Source: Blastopirellula marina DSM 3645 (lineage in GTDB: Bacteria; Planctomycetota; Planctomycetia; Pirellulales; Pirellulaceae). From it: DNA of 64,000 nucleotides. A program made the translations under genes and the position numbers. Under the pieces are notes generated by a model. It ran no database searches. It worked only from the letters and a program-made list of their open reading frames with translations, and had not been told where the DNA came from. Location of the stretch: NCBI RefSeq assembly GCF_000153105.1, contig NZ_CH672376.1:198028-262027 (forward strand), given 5' to 3'. How positions within the stretch are numbered: the stretch's first letter is position 1; each line of letters begins with the position of its first letter. Positions 9,489 to 18,232 of the stretch are shown here, one piece after another.

Positions 9489-10253
9489 CTAGCCGGCGAC
9501 CTCTTGGATCGTTAGCAACCAGGTCGAGAGGTTCTCGAAGCGGGCCCGGTCATAGTTCGACTCTTTGGTCGAATTCATCCCTTTGTTCAGCTGCGAAAAG
9601 CCGGGACCGATGACGGCGTTGACGCAGCGCGCCTGAATGAACTCCGCCAGGGTGCGAAAATTCGTCTCGCGGCTGGGAACGACCGGGATGCCTGCTTTGC
9701 GATAGGCGAACGCGTTGCGATCGATCCGCATCCGAATCAACGGATCGCGACACAGGATTTCGAGATAAATGGTAATGGACGTTCGCGGGCGCGAAGAGAG
9801 GGACGCGGTGTTGGAGTTTGTCTCGGCGTAGAGTTGCGAGTCATGCGGATCGAGTTCCAGCGTGCCGCTCTTGCGGACGAACTCGGGCACAATATCGAGT
9901 AGAAAGAACTTGTCCCAGGGGATGCGACCGGTCCAGCGCGGGACGTCGACCACAAATGCGTCGGGTTCGAGGATCGCGCTTTTCAGTGGATAGCGCGGCG
10001 GCGCCGGGACTTCGACCAGTTCTTTTTCGGCGACCACACGCACGGCGATGTCGGCGCGGCCCAGGGCTGCGGCCGCTTCGAGCGCCTCTTTTTCAGAAAG
10101 ATTCCGGAGCAATACGCCGGGGCGACGATGGAGCGTTTGGAGAAACTCGGCCGGGATCTCGCCGCTGAACGGTGCGAGAATCACCGCGGCGTCTCTCACC
10201 GAGAACTGGGCGGCAGGATCACGCAGCAGGGCGAATTGCGGTTCGTCGTTCAT
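9489..10253 (-). CDS. conserved hypothetical protein
   Basis: A 254-residue soluble protein with no family I can name. Residues about 25-75 look like a small alpha/beta module in which LSEKEALEAAAALGRADI recalls the helical part of ClpS or ribosomal L7/L12 C-terminal folds. The rest is mixed alpha/beta with no clear catalytic motif. Codon use and composition match the neighbours, so it is probably a real gene. It lies 105 bases upstream of the CxxC membrane protein on the same strand and may share its transcript. Confidence 0.68.
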   Translation of the reverse strand: MNDEPQFALLRDPAAQFSVRDAAVILAPFSGEIPAEFLQTLHRRPGVLLRNLSEKEALEAAAALGRADIAVRVVAEKELVEVPAPPRYPLKSAILEPDAFVVDVPRWTGRIPWDKFFLLDIVPEFVRKSGTLELDPHDSQLYAETNSNTASLSSRPRTSITIYLEILCRDPLIRMRIDRNAFAYRKAGIPVVPSRETNFRTLAEFIQARCVNAVIGPGFSQLNKGMNSTKESNYDRARFENLSTWLLTIQEVAG

Positions 10254-10378
10254 TCTAGCCCCTCATCGATCGGAACCATTTGTTTGTATCACAAATTCCT
10301 GGCCGCGGCGCGACCAAAGCGAGCGATTTGCCGCCGAGTTGCGTATATTGAATGGGACCAATGGACCGGGATCGCCTG

Positions 10379-11239
10379 ATGAGTCAAATCACTTACGACG
10401 CCGAATCAACGCCTGCCGTGCGCGACGCCGTCCCCTGGCGTACCCCAGCGTTCGCCTGCTGTTATGGCGTAGCGATGATCGCCGTGATGGCGCAGTTGAC
10501 GCTGACGCATTTAGGTCTTGTCTGGCAGACATGCATACCTTGCTTGGCCGCTTCGTTGGCGATTGGTTTCTATCTTCTGGCAATCTCGCCGTCACGATTT
10601 GCACTGACGTTTTTCATCTTGGGAGGTTCTCACGCAATTGTTGTAGCGATCGCCTACTGGTCATTCTGGCGGGACAATCCGGAAATGGCCAACATGCTGT
10701 TTTTGCGCCATGGTCTCGTCTTCTGGTCGGCGACCGCATTGTTGTCCGCCGCGATCGCCTATTGGAATCGGCGTCGCTGTTGGCGGATTCAGCGCATCAT
10801 CGACGAAGAACCTACATCACCAAAGCGGATTTCCCTACCGATCACCACGCTCGACTGCGTTTACTTGACGGCGATTCTTGTCGCCATGGGCCTATTCCAA
10901 AAATGGGCGATCGGCCCGCTGGCCGAGTCGCTGCCGATGGGGATTGTGGTGGTGATCATGCTAGCCGGATACATGCGCTGCGGGCTTTCGCCGGGGGGAC
11001 GCGGATTCTCTCCGGTGGCCATGATCTTTACCGGGCTCGGTTGCTTGTCTTTCGGGTGTTTAATCCTGTGGGTCTATTACCCGCAACACAGTGCATTCCC
11101 GATCATGTTGGTTGGTATTCCGGCCATTTTATGGAGCGGAGTTTTGCTGTCGCTGCGCGGCGACGGATACCGTTTGGTGCGAGACTTTTCCACCATTGCC
11201 GACAAAGCCCCCATCGCCGAGCCGGATCCGCTAGCATGA
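10379..11239 (+). CDS. multi-spanning membrane protein, unknown function
   Basis: A 286-residue protein with about seven hydrophobic helices and a short cytoplasmic loop (about 135-160) rich in Arg and Glu. I chose ATG 10379 (MSQITYDAEST), preceded by GGGAT; an in-frame ATG at 10352 adds nine residues. No transporter or enzyme signature is visible. A longer overlapping frame (10048-11598) is mostly a shadow; only its C-terminal part is real (next entry). Confidence 0.7.
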   Translation: MSQITYDAESTPAVRDAVPWRTPAFACCYGVAMIAVMAQLTLTHLGLVWQTCIPCLAASLAIGFYLLAISPSRFALTFFILGGSHAIVVAIAYWSFWRDNPEMANMLFLRHGLVFWSATALLSAAIAYWNRRRCWRIQRIIDEEPTSPKRISLPITTLDCVYLTAILVAMGLFQKWAIGPLAESLPMGIVVVIMLAGYMRCGLSPGGRGFSPVAMIFTGLGCLSFGCLILWVYYPQHSAFPIMLVGIPAILWSGVLLSLRGDGYRLVRDFSTIADKAPIAEPDPLA

Positions 11240-11331
11240 CGCGTGCTAGTCACCCTTTACAGCGGCTATTGGCTTTGCCACGATTGCTTAGTTCGTTTTC
11301 CAGACGCATTGTTTCCCGGGAGAGACCGACC

Positions 11332-11598
11332 ATGTCTCAAAACTTCTCGAAACACCAACAGAACATCATCCGCAACTACTACGACAATCGGGATTCGATC
11401 GCGATTCAGAAGTTGCAAGAGAACATCACCGAGCTTTATCTCGCCGAAGGGAAAAAGCGAGCGACCGTCTGGAAACGCGTGATCGGCCATCTCGAAAAGC
11501 TGAAAGTTCCCCAGGCGCAAATCGATCATTTCGTCTCGAAGGATGACGCGACGCTGGTTGCGAAGTTTCTCGAAACGCTGCTCGCCAAGCAGGATTAG
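11332..11598 (+). CDS. small conserved soluble protein
   Basis: An 88-residue helical protein starting at ATG 11332 with GGGAGAG about 8 bases upstream. It is Lys-, Gln- and Asn-rich and has the feel of a small nucleic-acid- or protein-binding helical bundle, with NYYDNRDSIAIQKLQENI and a basic AEGKKRATVWKRVIGHL segment. Its stop is 8 bases before the alcohol dehydrogenase start, so the two are probably co-transcribed. Function unknown. Confidence 0.75.
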   Translation: MSQNFSKHQQNIIRNYYDNRDSIAIQKLQENITELYLAEGKKRATVWKRVIGHLEKLKVPQAQIDHFVSKDDATLVAKFLETLLAKQD

Positions 11599-11606
11599 AC
11601 GCCGCA

Positions 11607-12791
11607 ATGGCCAACGACTGGAGCTTTTACTCGGCCGGCGAGCTGACCTTTGGCGCTGGCGCTAGTCAGCGCGTCGGCTTGTTGGCGACGCGGCGCAGCT
11701 GGTCGCGCGTGCTGATCGTTACCGACGCGACGCTGGTGCGACTAGGGCTGGTCGACAAGGTTCGACAGGCTTTGATCGACGCCGGCATCACGGTCGAAAT
11801 CTTTGACGGCAGCTGCGCCGAACCCGATCTTAGCGTCGCCGTCGCGGCGCAGGCGGCGGCTCAAAAGTTTGGCCCCCACGCGATCTGCGGTCTCGGCGGC
11901 GGCAGCAACATCGACCTGGCCAAGATTGTCGCCATCTTGCATGCTCACGGCGGCGAAGCGGCCGACTATTTTAGCTGGGATCAGGTCCCCGGCGCGGTGA
12001 CGCCGATCATCGCACTGCCCACGACCGCCGGGACCGGCAGTGAGGTTTCGCAATCGGCGGTGTTGACCGATATCGAAAACGCGATGAAGGTCAGCACGCT
12101 CAGCCAATATTTGCGGCCAACGTTGGCGATTGTCGATCCGCTCCTCTCGGCGACCTGTCCGCCGCAAGTAACGGCCGACAGCGGCATCGACGCATTGACG
12201 CACGCGGTCGAAGCCTACACGTCCACGACGTTCGATATGCTGGAACACGACAGCGACGCGCCGGCGCCTTATAGCGGTTCGCATCCGTTGGTCGACGCGC
12301 TCGCCGAAAAAGCGATCGCGCTGGTCGGTCAACACTTGGTGCAAGCCGTACGGCAGGGAGACGATATCGAGGCCCGCACAGGCATGGCCTTGGCGGCGAC
12401 GTTGGCCGGGCTCGCTTTTTCCAACGCCGGAGTCGCCGTTGTGCATGCGTTGGAATACCCGATCGGCGGCGCAGTCCATTGCAGTCACGGCGGTGGAAAT
12501 GGCCTGCTGTTGCCCTACGTGATGCAATTCAATTTGGAAACGCGAACCGAAAAGTTTGCCCGCGTGGCGCAACTACTTGGCGGCGAACCAACCGCCGCGG
12601 CGGCGATCACCCAAGTCGAACAACTCAAACAGGCGATCGGCATCCCCGCACGCCTGCGCGAGTATGGCGTCACGCCGGAGATGCTCCCCGGCTTCGCCGC
12701 CAAGAGCATCACGATCACGCGCTTGATGCGAACCAACCCGCGTCGCCCGAGCGAGCAAGACCTGTTAGCGATCCTCAAATCGGCTCTTTAA
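11607..12791 (+). CDS. iron-containing alcohol dehydrogenase
   Basis: A 394-residue NAD(P)-dependent dehydrogenase of the group III (iron-activated) family; cytoplasmic. The nucleotide site is GLGGGSNIDLAK (95-106) with PTTAGTGSEVS (138-148). Likely iron ligands are D195 and H199 in DSGIDALTHAVEAY, H280, and H294 in HCSHGGGNG. The substrate cannot be told from the sequence; relatives act on simple alcohols, lactaldehyde or 4-hydroxybutyrate. Its 3' end overlaps the convergent dockerin pseudogene by 27 bases. Confidence 0.93.
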   Translation: MANDWSFYSAGELTFGAGASQRVGLLATRRSWSRVLIVTDATLVRLGLVDKVRQALIDAGITVEIFDGSCAEPDLSVAVAAQAAAQKFGPHAICGLGGGSNIDLAKIVAILHAHGGEAADYFSWDQVPGAVTPIIALPTTAGTGSEVSQSAVLTDIENAMKVSTLSQYLRPTLAIVDPLLSATCPPQVTADSGIDALTHAVEAYTSTTFDMLEHDSDAPAPYSGSHPLVDALAEKAIALVGQHLVQAVRQGDDIEARTGMALAATLAGLAFSNAGVAVVHALEYPIGGAVHCSHGGGNGLLLPYVMQFNLETRTEKFARVAQLLGGEPTAAAAITQVEQLKQAIGIPARLREYGVTPEMLPGFAAKSITITRLMRTNPRRPSEQDLLAILKSAL

Positions 12792-13969
12792 CCGGTCGAA
12801 AAATCGCTCGAGCCGCGGAAACTCTTCTTCCAATTCGTCGAGCAATTCCACCACATGCTCGACGAGGCAATCGGCGACCGCCGATTCTTGCAGCACCCAA
12901 TCAGGCACATAGTTTGGTCGCCATTGGGTGTGGGCGAACGAGATCGCTTGCTCGAAGTTCTCTTGTACCGCATTGTCGTCCATGGACGATTCCCAACAAT
13001 CGACCAGGGAGTCAAGCGTGCCAAACGCAGCATCGCGGTTCGCCTCTTCGTCGCTGAGCGGCGGGCTGAGCGGTTCGCTGGGAGGGATCTCTTCGGCTTC
13101 GAGCAAGTTGCTGGTTGACATGGCGACGAGCGATTCCGTTTCAAGCGGCGCCGGGGGCTGATAGTAATGAGGGAACTGGATCTGGCCGCCGCGATCGGCA
13201 TTTTTCCCGATGTTGCGAATCAAGTAGGTCAAATCGATCAACCCAACCACGCCCTCATCATCGACATCGTACGGGACAGCTTGCAACTGCGTCGCCGGAG
13301 CGCCGACCTGTTGGCCAGGATGATTGACGAACTCGGTTGTCGTTAGTTCGATGTTGGTGAGCGAAAACTGTAGGTCGGCGACGGTCGTGGGATAATTGTC
13401 TTCGACATCATTCGCCAGAGCTCCACCGGTCACCGGTCGAAAGCGAAAGCTGCCGAGCAAGAGGAATTCATCAATCGCGGCGTCGGTCGCGGCAAACTGG
13501 CTCGCGGTAATTTCCAATACCTCGCCGGTGTTCTGGACGTTCAACGAACCGACGCCGCTGCTAGGCGCAAGGCTGGCCAACTGAAACCACTGGTTGTTGT
13601 AATCGAGATTCAGCGAAACGTCCGTCAAGTCGCCAGAGATCTCGTCAGACCGACGGACCCAGACATTGACCCTGAACGTCTCCCATTCGTTGATCAAATC
13701 CAAGTCGCTCGGTAGGCTGACGATTTCACCCTGGGCGTCAACAACTGCTGCGGCGTCGCTGATAGTGAAATAGGCTTCGGCTTGGGGAAGATCATTTTAA
13801 CTCCAAGGAATTATTGGTGACGCCGCCCCAGCTCGGCATGCGACGAAGTATCGCCTGCCAGCATGGCGCGCACTTCAAGTTGTTCAGACGCAAGGTGCGC
13901 GATGCGGCTCTTGGATCGGAAACGACGTAGGGAGTTATTTTTCCTGAGAAGTGGCCACGAGGTGCTCGT
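12765..13969 (-). pseudogene. broken dockerin-type secreted protein
   Basis: An open minus-strand frame from 13797 to the stop at 12765 encodes a cohesin-like beta-sandwich (EAYFTISDAAAVVDAQG, then LDYNNQWFQLASL), a dockerin-like Asp-rich segment (VPYDVDDEGVVGLIDLTYL) and an acidic helical C-terminus. It begins at a TAA (13798-13800) and has no ATG; the first usable codon is TTG 13703, inside the sandwich. Just upstream, in another frame (13811-13969), lies RRFRSKSRIAHLASEQLEVR followed by AMLAGD, which looks like the planctomycete N-terminal export motif (LE-x-R-x-LLA type). That frame also lacks an ATG and ends at TAA 13811. The natural reading is one gene whose 5' part was broken by frameshifts. 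Confidence 0.72.
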
Positions 13970-14219
13970 TCAAGCGTGCGATTGGACGGTCGATACGAGA
14001 TTGCGCCGCAGAAATCGGCAGTAAACGAAGTTGCGGACTGGGCGGGACGGAGTAGTCATTGTGGGTGGTGGTGGCGTGGCCTGATGCAGCTGGCTCCGAT
14101 AGTATCCGAATCGTTCACCTACGACAACTAATTTCGCTGTCCGTCCGCCCGCTTTTAACCATTCCGAATTCGCGGTACATTAACGACTTACGCTAGACCG
14201 ACGTCGCCTGTATCTTGGC

Positions 14220-14382
14220 GGCGATCCCGGCCTTCGGGGTTGCCCGACAGGTCATCGCGAGCCGCCTTGGGGCTCGGTCAGCCGCTTGAGTGCGGCCTGT
14301 TATCTCGAATCTTTCTCCGTCTCTGGCGCCGCGACTGTCTTGTCGTCGCCGAAGTGATTGGAACGCCCGCGGTCCTTTGCGG
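14220..14382 (+). promoter_or_regulatory. hairpin-rich 5' leader of dihydroorotase
   Basis: Five potential hairpins lie in a row directly upstream of the dihydroorotase ATG: 14220-14244 (GGC/GCC plus CCCG/CGGG), 14258-14276 (CGAGCC/GGCTCG), 14279-14299 (CAGCCGC/GCGG-CTG with a bulge), 14325-14350 (GGCG/CGCC plus GCGAC/GTCGT) and 14367-14382 (CCGC/GCGG). No ORF fits. The Shine-Dalgarno AAGGA (14386-14390) sits 6 bases before the ATG. Pyrimidine genes are often controlled through leaders, so this may be regulatory; no known riboswitch is recognised. The DNA between the pseudogene and 14219 shows nothing I can interpret. Confidence 0.4.
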
Positions 14383-14396
14383 CCTAAGGAAATAGC

Positions 14397-15731
14397 ATGA
14401 AAACGCTGATTAAGAACGCCACTGTGATGCTTCCCGACGGTCCGTCAAAAACGTCGGTTTTGTTGGATGGGGCGACCATCGTTGAAATCGATCCGGCCGA
14501 AACGGTCGAAGCGGATGAAACCGTTTACGCCTACGGCATGCATCTGCTGCCAGGCGTAATCGACGCCCACGTTCACATGCGCGATCCCGGCGGCACCGAC
14601 AAAGAAGACCTCCGCACCGGCAGCATGGCGGCGGCCAAGGGGGGCGTGACCACGATTCTGGACATGCCCAACACCAGTCCGGCGACCGTTTCGCAAAAAT
14701 TGCTCGAAGAAAAGTTGACGCTGGCTTCGGTCAAGAGCATCGTCAATTACGGCTTTTTTATGGGCGCGACGATCGACAATATCGGCGAGTTGAAAAAGGC
14801 GAAGCGGACCCCCGGCATCAAGATCTATATGGGGAGCACCACCGGGGATCTCTTTTTGAAAGATCCGGCGATGCTGGAAGCGATCTTCGCTGAGACGAAG
14901 CTGCCGATCGCCGTCCATGCCGAAGACGAAAACATCATCACGAAGAACTTTGAAGAGTTCGGGCTGACCCGCAACGTGGTCGATCACTCGCGGATTCGCA
15001 CGCCGGAGGCCGAAGCGTCAGCAGTTCGCAAAGCGGTTGCGCTGGCGAAAGAATACAAGCACCGGCTCCACCTTTGCCACATGTCGTCGGCATTGGCGTT
15101 GGCCGAGTTTGAAGATCACGCCGACCTAATCACGGCCGAAGTGACGCCGCATCACCTGTTGCTGAACGAGTCGGACTATATGAATCTGGGGACGCTGGCC
15201 CAGATGAATCCGGCCCTCAAATCGGCGGCGGATAACGCGGCTCTGCTGCAAGCGCTGCTGGACGATCAAATTCAGATTGTCGCGACTGACCACGCGCCGC
15301 ATCGCTACGAGGACAAGTGCCAACGCTATCCAGACAGCCCGTCCGGCGTGCCCGGCGTCGAAACGTCGTTGCCGCTGATGCTGGACCTGGTCGCAAAAGA
15401 AAAATGCACGCTGGAGGATGTGGTTCATTGGATGTGCGAAGGCCCGGCGCTGGTCTGGGACATCATGGAAAAAGGCCGCATCGAAGTGGGCTATGACGCC
15501 GACCTGGTCCTGGTCGACATGAACAAGACGATGGCGATTCGCGGACCGCACATGCAGACCAAGTGCCGCTGGACCCCGTTTGAAGGACGCGAAGTAACCG
15601 GCTGGCCGGTGCGTACCTGGGTTTGCGGTAAAGAAGTCTATCGCGAAGGTGAGTTCGACGTCTCGCGCCCCGGCATCGAAGTGATGTTCGAGCATTCGCG
15701 CGGCGGTTATTGGGCCGGCATCGACGGCTAA
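14397..15731 (+). CDS. pyrC: dihydroorotase (class I type)
   Basis: A 444-residue zinc amidohydrolase that interconverts carbamoyl aspartate and dihydroorotate in pyrimidine synthesis; cytoplasmic. First metal ligands are H58 and H60 in DAHVHMRDPG, the bridging carboxylated lysine is probably K142 (KIYMGSTTG), further ligands are H174 (VHAEDE) and H228 (LCHMSS), and the catalytic Asp is D298 (TDHAPH). Length fits the class I long form. The symbol is by function; such enzymes are also labelled pyrC or allB-like, and a dihydropyrimidinase or allantoinase activity is less likely given HVHMRDPG. Confidence 0.9.
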   Translation: MKTLIKNATVMLPDGPSKTSVLLDGATIVEIDPAETVEADETVYAYGMHLLPGVIDAHVHMRDPGGTDKEDLRTGSMAAAKGGVTTILDMPNTSPATVSQKLLEEKLTLASVKSIVNYGFFMGATIDNIGELKKAKRTPGIKIYMGSTTGDLFLKDPAMLEAIFAETKLPIAVHAEDENIITKNFEEFGLTRNVVDHSRIRTPEAEASAVRKAVALAKEYKHRLHLCHMSSALALAEFEDHADLITAEVTPHHLLLNESDYMNLGTLAQMNPALKSAADNAALLQALLDDQIQIVATDHAPHRYEDKCQRYPDSPSGVPGVETSLPLMLDLVAKEKCTLEDVVHWMCEGPALVWDIMEKGRIEVGYDADLVLVDMNKTMAIRGPHMQTKCRWTPFEGREVTGWPVRTWVCGKEVYREGEFDVSRPGIEVMFEHSRGGYWAGIDG

Positions 15732-15755
15732 GCATCCGCGATCCGATGATTTTTG

Positions 15756-15784
15756 AACGCCGGCCATTGTGCCGGCGTTTTTTA
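15756..15784 (+). terminator. rho-independent terminator of dihydroorotase
   Basis: AACGCCGGC and GCCGGCGTT form a 9-base-pair stem around CATTGT, followed by TTTT, 24 bases after the stop. Confidence 0.85.
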
Positions 15785-16204
15785 TTTCTTGTTTGCGGGC
15801 GATCCAAGGTCTCGAAAAAACGCCCCATCGCGTCCTGCGCGATTCCGCCGCCCAGCACCGCAGACGCATGATCATCTTTGCACAGGGGCCGTTTGTTTCT
15901 CCCTGGCGGCTTCCTTGGCAAGCTAAGGTCTGCTAGCGCGCGAAAACCCCCTCGATCGTAGCTGACTCGAGAAATCGCAAAGATACTCAAAATATATAGT
16001 TCAGATGACTTCAAGCGATCCTCCCGAACGCAATTGTGGCGCCGCGGAAAATTAAAAAAACGGAAATCTGAGGTGTATTGGCGCGTAAAAGCCCGTTAGT
16101 ATTGTCTTAGTGGCGCGAATTATTCTTAAAACCCACCAAATTTAACTATCCGCAATTGCGGTGATTCTCACTCTTCTTTCATCTCTTTTCAGGCGAGACA
16201 TCAA
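15785..16204. other. intergenic region before pseudopilin cassette 1
   Basis: No supported ORF or RNA. The last 150 bases become AT-rich (around 15980-16150), as expected for the promoter and leader of the pseudopilin gene. AGGCGAG at 16192-16198 is its Shine-Dalgarno. No sigma factor can be assigned to the promoter. Confidence 0.5.
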
Positions 16205-17143
16205 ATGAACGTATCCTTCTCTCCGGCCTATCGCCACCGACGGGGCTTTACGCTCGTCGAGCTGTTGGTGGTGATTGCCATTATCGGCGTGTTGATCGCG
16301 CTTTTGCTCCCTGCGGTGCAACAGGCGCGGGAAGCGGCTCGGCGAATGAGTTGCAGCAACAATCTGAAACAGATTGGGCTCTCTCTCCATAATTACCATG
16401 ACACTTATCTACGACTCCCCCCGGGAATCGTGACCAGCAATCAGTTGGCTTGGGGCACGATGCTGCTTCCCTTTATCGAGCAATCCAACTTGTTCGACGC
16501 GCTCTCCACGGCCGGCGCGTTCGATGAACCTTGGGAAGATATCACCGAGGTCACCACAACCGGCGTCGGCGGACGTCCGCCGTTGGCGCAAACGCCGCTG
16601 ACCGCCTATCTCTGTCCGTCGGATCCCGGCGGCGACCTCAACAAAAAACTGGGGGGAACCGACGGCATCTACTTCGCCAAGTCAAATTACGTCGGCATTT
16701 TCTCGGCCTACTACAACTCGACCGATGCGACCGCGACCAACGGTAGCGGCGGGTCCGATCGACCAGCGGTGTTTACGGATAACTCAGAAACCCGATTCCG
16801 TGACATCACCGATGGGCTCAGCAATACGATCATCGTCGCAGAGCGTTGTTCCAAAGGGGGACCGACAGCATCGCTCTGGATCGGCTATCACAACGACTTT
16901 GGCGGCAGCATTTCCGGCGGCATCTCGCAGTTTCAGGTTCGGTTGCGGATGGAACGTTCGTCGAATGACACCGACTATGTCATTAACGGTTCGACGACCT
17001 ACAACCCCAGCAGTTTGCATGCGGGTGGAGCCCAGTTCCTGCGCGGCGACGCCAGCGTCGTCTTTCTGCCGGAAACGATTCCGTTGCGGGTGCAAGCCGC
17101 CCTCGGCACGATGGACGGCGACGAGGTGATCGGCCCTTACTGA
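16205..17143 (+). CDS. DUF1559 type IV pilin-like protein (cassette 1)
   Basis: A 312-residue pseudopilin. The prepilin peptidase site is RG|FTLVE with cleavage after G14 and the conserved Glu at +5, followed by the single membrane helix [15 protein letters not shown] and the DUF1559 signature [20 protein letters not shown]. The C-terminus has the family pattern [15 protein letters not shown]. The protein should sit in the inner membrane with its large C-terminal domain in the periplasm, processed by a PilD-like peptidase not in this window. Planctomycetes carry many copies with unknown role. It is paired with a small lipoprotein gene downstream. Confidence 0.93.
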   Translation: MNVSFSPAYRHRRGFTLVELLVVIAIIGVLIALLLPAVQQAREAARRMSCSNNLKQIGLSLHNYHDTYLRLPPGIVTSNQLAWGTMLLPFIEQSNLFDALSTAGAFDEPWEDITEVTTTGVGGRPPLAQTPLTAYLCPSDPGGDLNKKLGGTDGIYFAKSNYVGIFSAYYNSTDATATNGSGGSDRPAVFTDNSETRFRDITDGLSNTIIVAERCSKGGPTASLWIGYHNDFGGSISGGISQFQVRLRMERSSNDTDYVINGSTTYNPSSLHAGGAQFLRGDASVVFLPETIPLRVQAALGTMDGDEVIGPY

Positions 17144-17195
17144 CCGCAGTGATCCGCATCTTGTTTCTCAGATTCTTAAAAAGTTGGCGCATCCT

Positions 17196-17630
17196 ATGAA
17201 CGTGACTCAGATTTCATTCCCGCAGCAGTTGATGGGTATCGTCGTGATATCTGTCAGTATGGTACTCGGTTGCGGCGGCGGTAGCGGACCGCGCTTGGCG
17301 ACTGTTTCCGGAACGGTGACGCTAAACGGTCAGCCATTACCCGACGCGCTCGTGTCGTTTTATCACGGTGAAGATCGACCTTCGCACGGTACGACCGACG
17401 CAAGCGGACACTACGAGCTAGAGTTTACCGCTGATCGAAAAGGGGCGCTCATCGGCGAAAATGTGGTTCGCATTACGCTCGCCACGGTCTCAGGAGAAGG
17501 TGTTAAGCCGAGGAAGGAAACGATTCCGATCATGTACAACAGCGATTCGGAATTGACCTACGAGGTGAAATCAGGCTCCAACGAGAACGCTAATTTCGAC
17601 CTGAAAAAATCAGGCGGCGGCGGTGGTTGA
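17196..17630 (+). CDS. small lipoprotein with carboxypeptidase-regulatory-like domain (cassette 1)
   Basis: A 144-residue lipoprotein. The start is ATG 17196 rather than the in-frame TTG 17184. The signal segment ends VLGC with the lipid Cys at 26. The mature part is a transthyretin-like beta-sandwich with VSGTVTLNGQPLPDALVSF and the turn TTDASGHYELEF, ending in a poly-Gly tail. It lies 52 bases after the pseudopilin and shares its terminator. This pairing recurs twice more in the window, so the two probably act together at the cell surface. Confidence 0.85.
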   Translation: MNVTQISFPQQLMGIVVISVSMVLGCGGGSGPRLATVSGTVTLNGQPLPDALVSFYHGEDRPSHGTTDASGHYELEFTADRKGALIGENVVRITLATVSGEGVKPRKETIPIMYNSDSELTYEVKSGSNENANFDLKKSGGGGG

Positions 17631-17655
17631 GCCAAGCTTGTTGTTCAAAAAGCAG

Positions 17656-17680
17656 AACGCCTCGCTCGTCGAGGCGTTTT
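17656..17680 (+). terminator. rho-independent terminator, cassette 1
   Basis: AACGCCTCG and CGAGGCGTT form a 9-base-pair stem around CTCGT and run into TTTT. It lies between the lipoprotein and the convergent secreted protein, so it may serve both strands. Confidence 0.8.
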
Positions 17681-17704
17681 GCTATTCTTGATTCAGCGGC
17701 AGGA

Positions 17705-18178
17705 TTACTTCCCGTCGCGCTGCCAACTCGGCGTCGACCGATTGGCTTCGGCCTTCGGAGCGATCATGCCGGGACGCGAGGGGCCGCGATAGAGGGGCGC
17801 TTCGGCTCGCTCGGTCGCCGTTAAGCGCGGCAGCGGACGCGTCGAGCGATAGTAACGCTCGAGTCCGATCTTGGGCTGCGCGTATCCGCGCCGCGTCTGG
17901 GCAGGCAACGGAAATCCGTTGGGGAACGTTGCGTCAGCACTGCGGCGATAAGGCAAGATCGGCAGCTTGCCGGCCGAGTCGAGTCCTTGGTCGAGCAGGT
18001 ATTGATCGATCGCAGGGCGCCGCGTTACGCCGCTATAGAGCGAGCCGTACAAGTACCGCTCACGCGATGAAAACCGCCGCAGCGCCGGAGCCGAAGGCGC
18101 CGTGTCGCGAGGCGACTCTTGCGCAATCGTCGGCCAGGCGAACAGCAGCAAACCGATCAGTGCGATCCCATGTTTCAT
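17705..18178 (-). CDS. small secreted basic protein, unknown function
   Basis: A 157-residue protein starting at ATG 18178 (MKHGIALIGLLLFAWP), with AGGGAGA 6 bases upstream; an upstream codon adds six residues. The first 20-25 residues are a signal peptide with a likely cut after TIA-Q. The mature chain is rich in Arg, Tyr and Pro, has motifs such as RRFSSRERYLYGSLYSG, and shows no catalytic signature. It may bind the cell envelope or polyanions (inference). Confidence 0.7.
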   Translation of the reverse strand: MKHGIALIGLLLFAWPTIAQESPRDTAPSAPALRRFSSRERYLYGSLYSGVTRRPAIDQYLLDQGLDSAGKLPILPYRRSADATFPNGFPLPAQTRRGYAQPKIGLERYYRSTRPLPRLTATERAEAPLYRGPSRPGMIAPKAEANRSTPSWQRDGK

Positions 18179-18232
18179 CACGTTCTCCCTACTCAAAGCA
18201 TAGGGAAACTAGCGGCGAAGGCAAATTCAACG

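Noticed and set aside
10048-11598. 516-residue plus-strand frame
   Set aside because: It crosses the promoter side of the minus-strand gene and runs in the wrong frame through the membrane protein gene; only its last 88 codons have a good start and composition and are listed separately.
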